Shown piece by piece: positions 16,401-27,761 of a stretch of 64,000 nt of DNA. The notes beneath the pieces are model-generated. The model worked only from the letters and a program-made list of their open reading frames with translations, was not told the DNA's origin and ran no database searches. The DNA is from Pseudomonas canadensis. Lineage in GTDB: Bacteria; Pseudomonadota; Gammaproteobacteria; Pseudomonadales; Pseudomonadaceae. The number at the start of each line of letters is the position of its first letter. Position 1 is the stretch's first letter. Both the position numbers and the translations under genes were made by a program. The stretch is taken from contig NZ_AYTD01000001.1 in NCBI RefSeq assembly GCF_000503215.1, positions 496,001 to 560,000 of the forward strand, read 5' to 3'.

Positions 16401-18643
16401 TTGTGCAAAAAAACGACGGCTTGTATGAGGCGCGTGACGGGAATGATCTTGAATTGCATGGGCCCGACGATTTCTTCGCCGCCCTTCAACATGCTCTGCC
16501 CGATGACCATCGCACTGCATTGGGCTTGCCTGACGTGAACCAGGGGCCAGCCCTGGAAACGTTGATCAACCAGCACCTGCTTTCACGGGAAGAGTTGCGC
16601 TCGGTATTGAAGATGCAGCCGATCAGACCCTGGTTCAAGGCGCCCACACGCTGGAGCAATGGGCGTCTGGGTTATCCGTTAAGTGGTCGTGGGACTGGCG
16701 AGCCCCGGCTGTTAAGAGACAGGCAGAGGGTCTTGAGACTGTTTCCTGACTATACCGATGCACAAATTGACAAGTTTCTGGGGCAGATAGGCACTCAACG
16801 TGAGAAGTATCTGGTCAATTTTGAGGCAGAGCTGGAAGTTCTGCGCAACGAGTTGCAGCAATGGAAGTCAACACCGAGTACTCGCGTACTGCCGGATGGC
16901 AGAATCGCCGCTGTCGAGCCGTATGAAAAGGCCGTAGTCGCAGAAAAGCTTCAGCGCTGCTGGCAGAAGCGCGCAGGTACGATGAAGTACGGGCCAAACG
17001 GTAGGGCATTGGGGTATGAGCTCGATCTTCACGGCCGCACCGCCGGGGAGCTGCCTGCGATGAAAGGCTACTTCTCCCACGTGCGCTTTGTGGACCTGAG
17101 TAACATGGGACTCACAGAGGTGCCCACGGAGTTCCTGGACTCGTTTCCGTCTATTGTGCAGTTGCAGTTGCAGTCCAACGGGCTGGTTGAGTTGCCGACA
17201 ATGATCACTGATAAATCCTCGCTGATTTATCTGGATGTTTCCAATAACAACATCACCCTGACAGAGCAATCAGCCGACGCTTTGGCGAAGATGACTCACT
17301 GGAGATATCTCGAACTGAGCCACAATCCACTTGGGCTTCGCCCTGACTTTAGTCAGATGCCGGACCTGACCCACGTCCGACTACAAGCCTGCGGTCTCAC
17401 CGAATGGCCTGTCGGGCTGCGTGATCAAGCGGAGCTAGTCATGCTTGACTTACGTGATAACCAGCTCACCTCGTTTCCTGAATGGGCGGTGAATCCATCA
17501 GCGGAGCATGCGCCTGACATCAACCGTGTGTTGGAAGTCACTGAACTCAATGGCAATCCCCTTTCTGATCAAGGCATGCAGCAGTATGCCGACATTCTGA
17601 CGCGTATCTTTCTGGATGACGATCAGGCCGGCTTGATGCCAGTTCCTCCAGATGGCCCGGCTGAACGTGGCGCAGACGGCGGCACTTTAGCGCCATCGGC
17701 GCAGAGAGTTGAGCATTGGTTGAAAGGCTTTTCGACGGCTGAGCAGGCCGCGAAAAAAGTACAGTGGGCGCTACTCGATGCTGAGGCTCTGGAGCGAGAA
17801 GCGGCAGGAGGAGAGGGTGGCAGCATAGTCAGTGAGAGCGAAGAATTTTTCCGGTTGTTGGAAAAGTTGAAAGAAACGGCCGAATACAAAAAGTCATATT
17901 CCGATCTCAAAGCGCGGGTGTGGGCGGTGCTGGATGCGGCAGAACAAAATGAAGCACTGCGTCGCGAGTTGTTCAAAGCTGCGGGCGAACCACAGACGTG
18001 CAGTGATCGGGCCGCGCTGGTGTTTAGCGAACTGGAAATCAAGGTGCAGATTCATAAAGCGTTGGCGCAGGTCGGTGAGGCTGGCGCGGGCGTTGAGTTG
18101 CTCAAATTGGCCAAAGGTCTGTTCCGCCTGGATGAGGTCGAGGCATTTGCGCTCAACGATATCAAAGAGCGCATTCAGCTGATTGTCCGCTCCAACATAT
18201 TGTCGAGTGAAATGGGCAATCAGCTGTTGTTGATGGATCAAATCGAAGTACGACTGTCTTATCGGGTGAGTCTGCGCGACAGACTCCAATTGCCCGGGCA
18301 GCCCAAGCAAGCTGAATACACCGGTCACCAATACGTGTCGCGAGCAAAGCTGCGTGCTGCCGAGGACCATGTGAATAGCCTGCGGGATTCGAAGCAGGAG
18401 ATTGAGTCGATTGCTCGTCGAGACTTCTGGGGCGAGTACCTGAAGGATAAATATCGCTCCAGGTTCGACTTGGCTGACGAGCCTATCTACAGTCGCATGG
18501 AGCAGCTTGAGCTAGCCATACGCACGATGAGCAGTGGTGAATGCAACCGCCAGTTCACGGCGTTGGCTGAGGAAAAACAGCTGACTGAGCGCAAGCTCAT
18601 CGATCTGCTGACTCCTCAGGAAATACTCAACCTGGAAGAGTGA
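13448..18643 (+). CDS. Giant DUF6543-like toxin with LRR and C-terminal NEL E3 ubiquitin ligase (copy 1)
   Basis: The 1,731-residue product belongs to the family that joins a dermonecrotic-toxin-like N-terminus to an IpaH/SspH-type ligase. A hydrophobic segment lies at about residues 480-510 (LFIVGIAAFFVPPAGAAMLL). Leucine-rich repeats cover about 1205-1345 (VRFVDLSNMGLTEVPTEFL, YLDVSNNNITL, LVMLDLRDNQLTSFP). The NEL domain fills the last 300 residues, with the catalytic Cys in QTCSDRAALVFSELEIKVQI (Cys1518), matching the CxD motif of IpaH ligases, and LSYRVSLRDRLQLPGQPKQ further on. ATG 13448 is preferred over TTG 13418 and ATG 13439 because the same leader precedes copy 2. NEL enzymes ubiquitinate eukaryotic host proteins; the target and delivery route here are unknown. 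Confidence 0.88.
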   Translation: MTGNSVVNVAGDNPESNDKGIHFDLIKNIIPGCLIGASPVRRKVLKDTKPDLPDWYEKCSTEEQKQLKQLLEADCHAQNEWEKFLGDVQNITAYAKPKLTAALAEAGVKLDVDTTWLRLYYPVEYKFFGLPTGVQTGDFRSRTFSLLQAALHNFEAFEAEAGYFDGESLFITEPDARGHFDVIRPAPMKVETFVAICRKLDIGGQYEKHIKDKLYGPGGRSELGRVPFINNKKAALKAAAFAALLKKDIKRKHYDLLVELISDKFEVKDNDIRRTISYSPMRLMGYDIAECALFFPTHGNRYDGGYVIVYIPDDPEHPVKHYASLAEFEEELTHKLLYRPQGSRIDSGRDVLTDYQRFFSRFVSEKDRGRFFLRFTEKVKDFPSGAYWTDGVRTYLKYLEPASRLVGPLVDRHWRRDPLENIDLHLKISLDMQWLGMSGIWFEMYLQHRRRILENAQVLAVSTAAEDNLTRERRLSNYLNVGLFIVGIAAFFVPPAGAAMLLITANQLLFETIEGVRELSRGDREAGWAHITDVVENLATMLALAPVFHFAVSPFIEELKAVVLPSGKTRLWKPDLKPYQLDMTLPESSRPNAQGLHRFDGRDVLPLDGSHYAVQEDVATGRYRMQHPTRLNAYAPELNTNGSGAWNHELEQPRTWEGPQLMRRLGHAVSEFSDTELEQIRHVSDTSEDVLRRMHVENEPPGPLLADTISRFDAYKQVETFIAAMKDDSSTLSTQDHSISQLHVMTRYCKWPEQVSMRVIDAQAKTLWRYLSSHSPQSEIRTVQIHDLQLRNGELLPTLLEALDESETNTLLEQAPGTPRGLLDARVATLRATIAKVAERRKAQLLNDFYRADTDVSDPRANLIWARFRGVSMKVIKALLQEASSAERQQMAKWDFADTLQTKPIPLKLAEALRIAQREVRLARAYEGLYLDALINPDTEKLVLNSLKKLSGWPADLRIEVRQGSFDGQLRASAGAIEAKSTKVLVQKNDGLYEARDGNDLELHGPDDFFAALQHALPDDHRTALGLPDVNQGPALETLINQHLLSREELRSVLKMQPIRPWFKAPTRWSNGRLGYPLSGRGTGEPRLLRDRQRVLRLFPDYTDAQIDKFLGQIGTQREKYLVNFEAELEVLRNELQQWKSTPSTRVLPDGRIAAVEPYEKAVVAEKLQRCWQKRAGTMKYGPNGRALGYELDLHGRTAGELPAMKGYFSHVRFVDLSNMGLTEVPTEFLDSFPSIVQLQLQSNGLVELPTMITDKSSLIYLDVSNNNITLTEQSADALAKMTHWRYLELSHNPLGLRPDFSQMPDLTHVRLQACGLTEWPVGLRDQAELVMLDLRDNQLTSFPEWAVNPSAEHAPDINRVLEVTELNGNPLSDQGMQQYADILTRIFLDDDQAGLMPVPPDGPAERGADGGTLAPSAQRVEHWLKGFSTAEQAAKKVQWALLDAEALEREAAGGEGGSIVSESEEFFRLLEKLKETAEYKKSYSDLKARVWAVLDAAEQNEALRRELFKAAGEPQTCSDRAALVFSELEIKVQIHKALAQVGEAGAGVELLKLAKGLFRLDEVEAFALNDIKERIQLIVRSNILSSEMGNQLLLMDQIEVRLSYRVSLRDRLQLPGQPKQAEYTGHQYVSRAKLRAAEDHVNSLRDSKQEIESIARRDFWGEYLKDKYRSRFDLADEPIYSRMEQLELAIRTMSSGECNRQFTALAEEKQLTERKLIDLLTPQEILNLEE

Positions 18644-18660
18644 GCCTTGGTAGATGAATA

Positions 18661-18696
18661 GCCCCCCGGATGGTGTAAGAACAACAGTCGGGGGGC
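18661..18696. terminator. Hairpin after NEL copy 1
   Basis: The stem GCCCCCCG/CGGGGGGC (18661-18668 and 18689-18696) closes a 20-base loop, 18 bases beyond the stop of the first NEL gene. No T tract follows, so it may act as an mRNA 3' stabiliser rather than a classical terminator. Confidence 0.45.
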
Positions 18697-18940
18697 GCAT
18701 GGCCGAGTGATCAAAAGGATGAATCCAAGCTCCGATGCCCTGTGTGCCGGGCGCTAAAAATACTTTGCCGCCGTGCCTATATATGTGGGAACTAAGTGCG
18801 CGGTAATTACTTGTTTTTCAGCAGGCAAAATTCAATGTAACTTCAACTGGATTGTGTTGTTTTCAGCCATTTTTTAATCTTTTTTTTTGTTTGGGGCTCA
18901 CTGACACTGGCAAGTGAATTTACTGCATAGGATATGCAAG
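18697..18940 (+). promoter_or_regulatory. A+T-rich leader of NEL copy 2
   Basis: The 297-base gap between the NEL genes is A+T rich, with runs such as TTTTTTTTTG near 18884. Its last 30 bases (GAATTTACTGCATAGGATAT before the ATG at 18941) match those before copy 1 (GAATTCAACTGCATATGGAA before 13448), giving each gene the same weak GGA ribosome-binding site. Separate promoters are therefore likely, but no -35/-10 or hrp-box pair is convincing. Confidence 0.45.
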
Positions 18941-21900
18941 ATGAGCCAGCTAACGAGTAGTTCCACCGTTGATGTATTGCACTCAGCTGTCGCGGGGCAG
19001 CCGAACGTCTACCGTGATTATCTGCTGAGCAAGTTGCCGACGCCGATAAAAGACGCTCCGCCCTCGGTATTGATATCGATCATCAACACGCAAGCGAGTT
19101 TTCCTGAGTGGTACATCAATGCGCGGCGCATGAATCAAGAATATCTTGACGACTTGATTGATAGACGCTGGCGACTCCAGGGCCCGCTGCAAACAACGCT
19201 GGAAAACTTGCAGCAGGACATCAATGCCTTTGCCGAGCCGTTGCTCGTTGCCGCACTGAAAGACGAATTACAACTGGAACTGGACGTCAATACGACCGTG
19301 ATTCGGTTATACATCCCGGCCCCTCTGTTTCCCGGCATCGATAGCAATGCCAGCCGGATGCGGCAATCTTCATTACTGGAAGCGGCACTGCACAACTTTG
19401 AGCAGCCGGAAACGTTGGCCGGTGCGTTTCGCGATGGTTCCGGCATCTTCACCCTCGACAGCACCAACGCGTTGCAGCGCCATGAGTTGACCGTAGAAAA
19501 ATTTGCGACCTTGTGCCGCAAGCTCGATCTAGGGGCGCAATATCAAACGCATATAAAGGCCTTGTTGATGCCCGAGCAGGCAGCCGCTATGTCGGCCGTC
19601 GCCAAACAAGAAATGGATATTGAAAAAGCCGCCTTCAAAGAATCGTCTTTCATTGCCTATTTGAAGAACGACGTTTCTTCAGGGAGTTGGGCAAAACTGT
19701 TGCAGATCCACCAAGGTAATCAGGGCGTGCTATTGGGTAATCGCCCTTTGCATTGCCATCGGCTCTCGCTGATGGGTTTTAACGTCTCGGGAGTTGTATT
19801 GTTCAGCGCCGTTGCGGACCCTTCCGAAGTCAAACGGCTTTATGACAGCTTGGTGCCGCAGCACCAGCGAACGCTGATGGAGTGGTCGCGACGCCTGACC
19901 CTGTTGCCAGGACAGGAATTTGACCAATTCAAGTTGTTGAAGGCGTTCTTCGCCAATGGGCCCAAGGGCTTGGTCGAAGCCATGATGAAACGCAATGATC
20001 TTTACGAGCAGAGCCGTCTGGACGGCACATTGCTGGTTTATGTACCCGATGATCCTGATCACCCCATCAAAGAGTATGACTCCCTCGCGGACTTCATGAA
20101 GGTATTGCTGGGCCAACTGCGTTCGCCGAGTTACCAGGAGTTTTTTAGTCGATTTATTGCGCACAAAGACAAGGGCCGGTTCTTTGCCCGCGTGCGTGAG
20201 CGCCTCACGACCTATACCTGGACTGCCCGTGGCCCATTGGACATGGGGCCCTGGTGGCGCGAAACCGCCGTCGAAAACCCCAACGCCGAACCTATCACCA
20301 ACGTCATCCCCGGCGATTTGTGGCCGCGAATGGGTCGCTGGCGCAGGGAAAAGGCGATAGCGGACGCACGGCAGATCGCGGTGCTGACTGACGATGAAGA
20401 CGCTGCCACGCGCTGGAACCGGCTGACCACCTACCTGAATATCGGTTGGAATGTGTTCAATTTCGGCGCCATGCTCGTGCCTGGCCTGGCCGGACCGCTG
20501 CTGGCAGTCATGGTGGGGCAAATGCTCCTCGAAACCATGGAGGGTATAGAGGAGTGGAGCAAGGGCGACAAGGAAGAAGCGGCGGCCCATCTGGTCGGGG
20601 TGATGATCAATGCGGCGCAGTTGGCGCTGATGATGGCGGGGCATGTCCTGCCGGGTGGTACCGCCACGCCGGTCAGGCCATCCTCGCTCATCGACAACCT
20701 GAAACCGGTTCAACTGCCCGATGGCAGCATGCGCCTGTGGAACAAGAACCTGGCCCCCTACGCCCATGACATTGCCTTGGCCACCGATGCGAAGCCCAAT
20801 GAGCAGGGCCTGTTTCGGCACAGCAACAAAGACATCCTCAAACATGACGGCCAGCATTTCGAGGTTCGCGATGATCCGCGCACAGGCCAGTCATGCATGC
20901 CGCATCCGAGTCGACCGAAAGCGTATCAGCCCAAACTCGAACACAACGGTGCCGGCGGCTGGAAGACTGAACTTGAGCGTCCGCTCGAGTGGGACAAGCC
21001 TACTCTCATGCGCCGACTTGGACCCATGGCTGAAGGTCTTTCCGATGCGACGCTGGAGCAAGTTCGTGTGGCTAGCGGTGTAGGCGAGGACGAGTTGCGC
21101 AGGCTGCATGTGGTCAACCAGCCACCGCCGGCCGTGTTGCTCGACACCCTGGGACGCTTCAAAGCGTGGGCCGAGGTAGGCAACTTGCCGGAGCAGATCA
21201 AACTCGATCAGGTGCCGCAGGCCTTTATTGAGCAGATGCCACACTTGCTGCTGGAGCTGCCGGGATGGCCCGAGCACATCGGCATCGAGCTATTTGAAGG
21301 TGCCGAACATTGGGGCACCTCGATAAAGTTTGGTGACGTCGACGCATCGCCAGCGAACACTTTGAAGATTACCCGCGCCGAAATACGCGCAGGAAAACTG
21401 CCTGAGTTTGCGGTGAAGTTTATGAGCGAAGCCGACATTCGGGCCATCTTTGGACAGGGCATTTCCCGAGAGCAACCCCTGCGCATCAATGCCTTGAAAA
21501 ACAAGTTGGCCGAGCAGGCGAAGCTGCAAAGCGACTCCTTGTTTAATGTGCTCAACCGTGCGGGACGGCAAACCGGCTCGCCGCAGGCAGTGGTGTTGCA
21601 GGATGCATTCAGCGGGCTTTCCACGGCCGCTGCCGAGGCGTTGTTGGCTGACGTCGCGGCTGAGGATTTGCCGAAGATTACCGACTCTGCACACATCCCG
21701 CTGGCGTTGCAGGAACGGGCGCGAGTTGCCGCGCTGACGTCTCGAGTTGCACGCGCCTATGAAGGGTTGTTTTTCGATGTGGCCTACGGTGCAGACACCG
21801 AGCGACTGGCGTTGCATTCTCTACAGGCGTTACCCGAGTGGCCGGAAAATGTACGGATTGAAATCCGTGGATCTTCGTTTGACGGACCTTTGAACAACAG

Positions 21901-24223
21901 CCTCGGCCCGGTTGATGCTGACATTTGCCGGGTGCTCGTCAGCGAAAATGGAAAGTACGAAGCCCGTGACGCCAACGACTTGCACCTCTATGGGCCCGAC
22001 GATCTCTATGGCTCCATATTGCATGCCCTCCCCGACGCCGAGCGAGATGCGTTGGGCTATCAGATCAACCAGGGGGCCACGCTCAAACAGGCCGTTCTAC
22101 AAGACCCCTTGCCACGAGACAGGTTCACTGCCTTGCTGGCGGATAATCCGGTGCGCAAGCCGCACTATGACCCGCTGACTATGCGCGTGCGAGGCGGCAT
22201 GCGCGGAGTTTCTCAGGGGCTGGGTCAAGTCACCGGGCAACTGACGCCCCAAGTGCGAGTGCGCGTCGTGCGCCCCGGATGGTCAGAGGCTGAAGCCGAG
22301 GCCTATCTGCAGGCGGGCGGAAGTGATGCCGATATCGAGCAAAGGGCGAGCGCGCTGGAAGCGGAGTTCAATAGGCTCAACGCGAACTTTCAACGCTGGT
22401 TAAGCTCGCCGACCGAAGCGTTCCGCTACTCGCCAGCCGGGGTTGCGGAATGGCAGTCGCGCAATGCGCTATACAAGGCTGTGCGGGAGTGCTGGCAGCA
22501 CAGCGGTCTGCGCGACGTGGATTCGTTCGGCAACCTGCAGGGCTCGGTGCTGGATTTACACAATGTTCCGCTAGGACGGCACCTGAACACCATGCCTACT
22601 CTGGAAGGCAATTTCGATCACGTCACCCGGCTGGATTTGAGCAGCACCGAATTGTCCAATATACACATTTCGTTCCTCGATCATTTCCCTCGTTTGCGCT
22701 CGCTGAGCGCCAACGACAATTTGCTCACGCGCATTCCGAATGCACTCGGGCGCATGCGTGCCTTGACCGACTTGAACCTGCGCGGTAACCAGATTGTGAT
22801 GGACGCGCGAGGCATCGCCGACCTGGCAGTGCTCACACGGCTCAATACACTGGACCTGGTGGGTAACCCATTGAGAACCCCTCCAGATATAAGCAGGATG
22901 AGCCTGTTGCATACGCTTCTGTTGGCAGACACACGCATTCGAAGCTGGCCGAGTGGCCTGTTCGCGCAACCGCGGTTGCGACATTTTTACCTGGATCTGC
23001 AGCAAAACCTGCTCACCGATATTCCTGCAGTACCCCGTGGTTCGGTCCAGGCGGAAATACTGGCGCGAACCGTGGTGAGCCGTGATCCGGAATTTCTTTC
23101 AGCAGACAATTTGCAGACGTTGCGCGATTACATCGAGTCCGTCGGCCTTGACCCCGATCGCCCTTATCCGCCGCGTGGCGTGCGCGATAGCCTCTACTGG
23201 GAAGAGGGCATGTCTCGATCCGAGTGGGTCGCCCGGCAGAAGGTCTGGAACAGCGTCGAGGACGAGACCGGATCGGTTCAGTTTTTCAACGAGATCCGCA
23301 AACTGACCCAATCGTCCCATTACGTCAATGACACGCTTTACCGGGTCGACCTGACTGCCAAGGTGTGGCGAATGCTCGACGCCATGGCCGAGAACACGGA
23401 GTTGCGCTTGAAGTTGTTCACCATGGCTGAACCCGGCACTTCGTGTGTCGATGCCGGTGCGCAGTTGTTCAACGCCATGGGCATGGAGGTGCTGATTCAT
23501 GAGGCGTATGAGTTGGGCAATCCCGGACTGGTGGAAACCGAGCTGGCCACGCTGGCACGGGGTAAGGGGCGGCTGGATGAATTGACCAGGATCGCCCACA
23601 AGACGGTCGCCGAGCGCCTGGAGCAGGGTGAGGAGTTCACGCGAGTCGGTGCTGACGGCGAGGTCCAGGGAACCATCGACGAAGTTGAGGTGCATATGGC
23701 GTTCATGACCGATCTGGCAGAACGGCTGGACTTGCCCTGGCAGTTTCGCAAGATGCAATTCAGAAGGATTGCCGGGGTTGATAAGGCAATGATCGATGCC
23801 GCCTATCAACGCGTGATGGACCTTGAGGCTGGGGATTTGCTGGATGACGTGCTCCTCGATCAACCGTTCTGGACATCCTACGTTGAAGGCTCCAATCGCA
23901 GCACGTTCAAAGGTTTCAGGCGCCGGCTGGACCTCACTACCGAGTTCTATATGGCGCTGGAGGAGCGCGCGCGAGGCATCGAGCTTTCCCTCGAGCAAAA
24001 GGAACAGTTGAAGATTGAAATCAGGGTGCTGGGTTCTGAATTGAAAAAAACGGAGAGTGCGTATGCCCCGGGTACCGTCATGACCGATGACGAGTACGTT
24101 GCCGAGGTGAAAGTGATTGAGGATGAGATGAAAGCAACGCTCAAGACGATCACTGGCCAGGCGATTGATCGGGCGAAATTGCGACGGGTGGAAATCCCTT
24201 TCACCGTTGAACCCGCCAGTTGA
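18941..24223 (+). CDS. Giant DUF6543-like toxin with LRR and C-terminal NEL E3 ubiquitin ligase (copy 2)
   Basis: This 1,760-residue paralogue of the preceding gene has the same order of parts. A hydrophobic segment follows NIGWNVFNFGAMLVPGLAGP and continues LLAVMVGQMLLETMEGIEEW; a mid-region carries VRIEIRGSSFDGPLNNSLGP and NGKYEARDANDLHLYGPDDL, both also present in copy 1. Leucine-rich repeats lie at about 1221-1365 (VTRLDLSSTELSNIHISFL, LTDLNLRGNQIVMD). In the NEL domain the catalytic Cys is in TSCVDAGAQLFNAMGMEVLI (Cys1502), with the conserved IDEVEVHMAFMTDLAERLDL segment. ATG 18941 is used; GTG 18914 would add nine residues. The two copies differ throughout, so the duplication is old. 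It is followed by a perfect palindrome and the convergent ureC. Confidence 0.88.
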   Translation: MSQLTSSSTVDVLHSAVAGQPNVYRDYLLSKLPTPIKDAPPSVLISIINTQASFPEWYINARRMNQEYLDDLIDRRWRLQGPLQTTLENLQQDINAFAEPLLVAALKDELQLELDVNTTVIRLYIPAPLFPGIDSNASRMRQSSLLEAALHNFEQPETLAGAFRDGSGIFTLDSTNALQRHELTVEKFATLCRKLDLGAQYQTHIKALLMPEQAAAMSAVAKQEMDIEKAAFKESSFIAYLKNDVSSGSWAKLLQIHQGNQGVLLGNRPLHCHRLSLMGFNVSGVVLFSAVADPSEVKRLYDSLVPQHQRTLMEWSRRLTLLPGQEFDQFKLLKAFFANGPKGLVEAMMKRNDLYEQSRLDGTLLVYVPDDPDHPIKEYDSLADFMKVLLGQLRSPSYQEFFSRFIAHKDKGRFFARVRERLTTYTWTARGPLDMGPWWRETAVENPNAEPITNVIPGDLWPRMGRWRREKAIADARQIAVLTDDEDAATRWNRLTTYLNIGWNVFNFGAMLVPGLAGPLLAVMVGQMLLETMEGIEEWSKGDKEEAAAHLVGVMINAAQLALMMAGHVLPGGTATPVRPSSLIDNLKPVQLPDGSMRLWNKNLAPYAHDIALATDAKPNEQGLFRHSNKDILKHDGQHFEVRDDPRTGQSCMPHPSRPKAYQPKLEHNGAGGWKTELERPLEWDKPTLMRRLGPMAEGLSDATLEQVRVASGVGEDELRRLHVVNQPPPAVLLDTLGRFKAWAEVGNLPEQIKLDQVPQAFIEQMPHLLLELPGWPEHIGIELFEGAEHWGTSIKFGDVDASPANTLKITRAEIRAGKLPEFAVKFMSEADIRAIFGQGISREQPLRINALKNKLAEQAKLQSDSLFNVLNRAGRQTGSPQAVVLQDAFSGLSTAAAEALLADVAAEDLPKITDSAHIPLALQERARVAALTSRVARAYEGLFFDVAYGADTERLALHSLQALPEWPENVRIEIRGSSFDGPLNNSLGPVDADICRVLVSENGKYEARDANDLHLYGPDDLYGSILHALPDAERDALGYQINQGATLKQAVLQDPLPRDRFTALLADNPVRKPHYDPLTMRVRGGMRGVSQGLGQVTGQLTPQVRVRVVRPGWSEAEAEAYLQAGGSDADIEQRASALEAEFNRLNANFQRWLSSPTEAFRYSPAGVAEWQSRNALYKAVRECWQHSGLRDVDSFGNLQGSVLDLHNVPLGRHLNTMPTLEGNFDHVTRLDLSSTELSNIHISFLDHFPRLRSLSANDNLLTRIPNALGRMRALTDLNLRGNQIVMDARGIADLAVLTRLNTLDLVGNPLRTPPDISRMSLLHTLLLADTRIRSWPSGLFAQPRLRHFYLDLQQNLLTDIPAVPRGSVQAEILARTVVSRDPEFLSADNLQTLRDYIESVGLDPDRPYPPRGVRDSLYWEEGMSRSEWVARQKVWNSVEDETGSVQFFNEIRKLTQSSHYVNDTLYRVDLTAKVWRMLDAMAENTELRLKLFTMAEPGTSCVDAGAQLFNAMGMEVLIHEAYELGNPGLVETELATLARGKGRLDELTRIAHKTVAERLEQGEEFTRVGADGEVQGTIDEVEVHMAFMTDLAERLDLPWQFRKMQFRRIAGVDKAMIDAAYQRVMDLEAGDLLDDVLLDQPFWTSYVEGSNRSTFKGFRRRLDLTTEFYMALEERARGIELSLEQKEQLKIEIRVLGSELKKTESAYAPGTVMTDDEYVAEVKVIEDEMKATLKTITGQAIDRAKLRRVEIPFTVEPAS

Positions 24224-24233
24224 TGGCGGTTGA

Positions 24234-24265
24234 GCGCAGGCACCGGGTATACCCGGTGCCTGCGC
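24234..24265. terminator. 32-base perfect palindrome between NEL copy 2 and ureC
   Basis: GCGCAGGCACCGGGTA followed directly by its reverse complement spans 24234-24265, ten bases after the stop of NEL copy 2 and 14 bases from the end of ureC. With no T tract it is not a classical terminator, but its place between convergent genes suggests a transcription-end hairpin on either strand. Confidence 0.55.
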
Positions 24266-24278
24266 GCCAATAGAAGCA

Positions 24279-25979
<1,701 letters not shown>

Positions 25980-26019
25980 GTGGTTGCCCTGATAAATATG
26001 TGTTGAATGTGAATCCGCT

Positions 26020-26086
26020 TTCGCGAGCAAGCCCGCTCCCACATTTTGAAATGCATTCTAAGTGTGGGAGCGGGCTTGCTCGCGAA
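26020..26086. repeat. REP-type inverted repeat between ureB and ureC
   Basis: Perfect 24-base arms (26020-26043 and 26063-26086) with core GAGCGGGCTTGCTCGCGAA surround a 19-base spacer. Lying inside the urease operon, it could form a strong mRNA hairpin that lowers or separates ureC expression from the upstream genes. Confidence 0.9.
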
Positions 26087-26092
26087 GAGGGC

Positions 26093-27446
<1,354 letters not shown>

Positions 27447-27455
27447 TATCAGACC

Positions 27456-27758
<303 letters not shown>

Positions 27759-27761
27759 GGT

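Noticed and set aside
18780..18830. Possible hrp box (GGAACT near 18788) upstream of NEL copy 2
   Set aside because: The first half matches partly, but no CCAC-N-N-A follows at the required distance, so HrpL control cannot be claimed.
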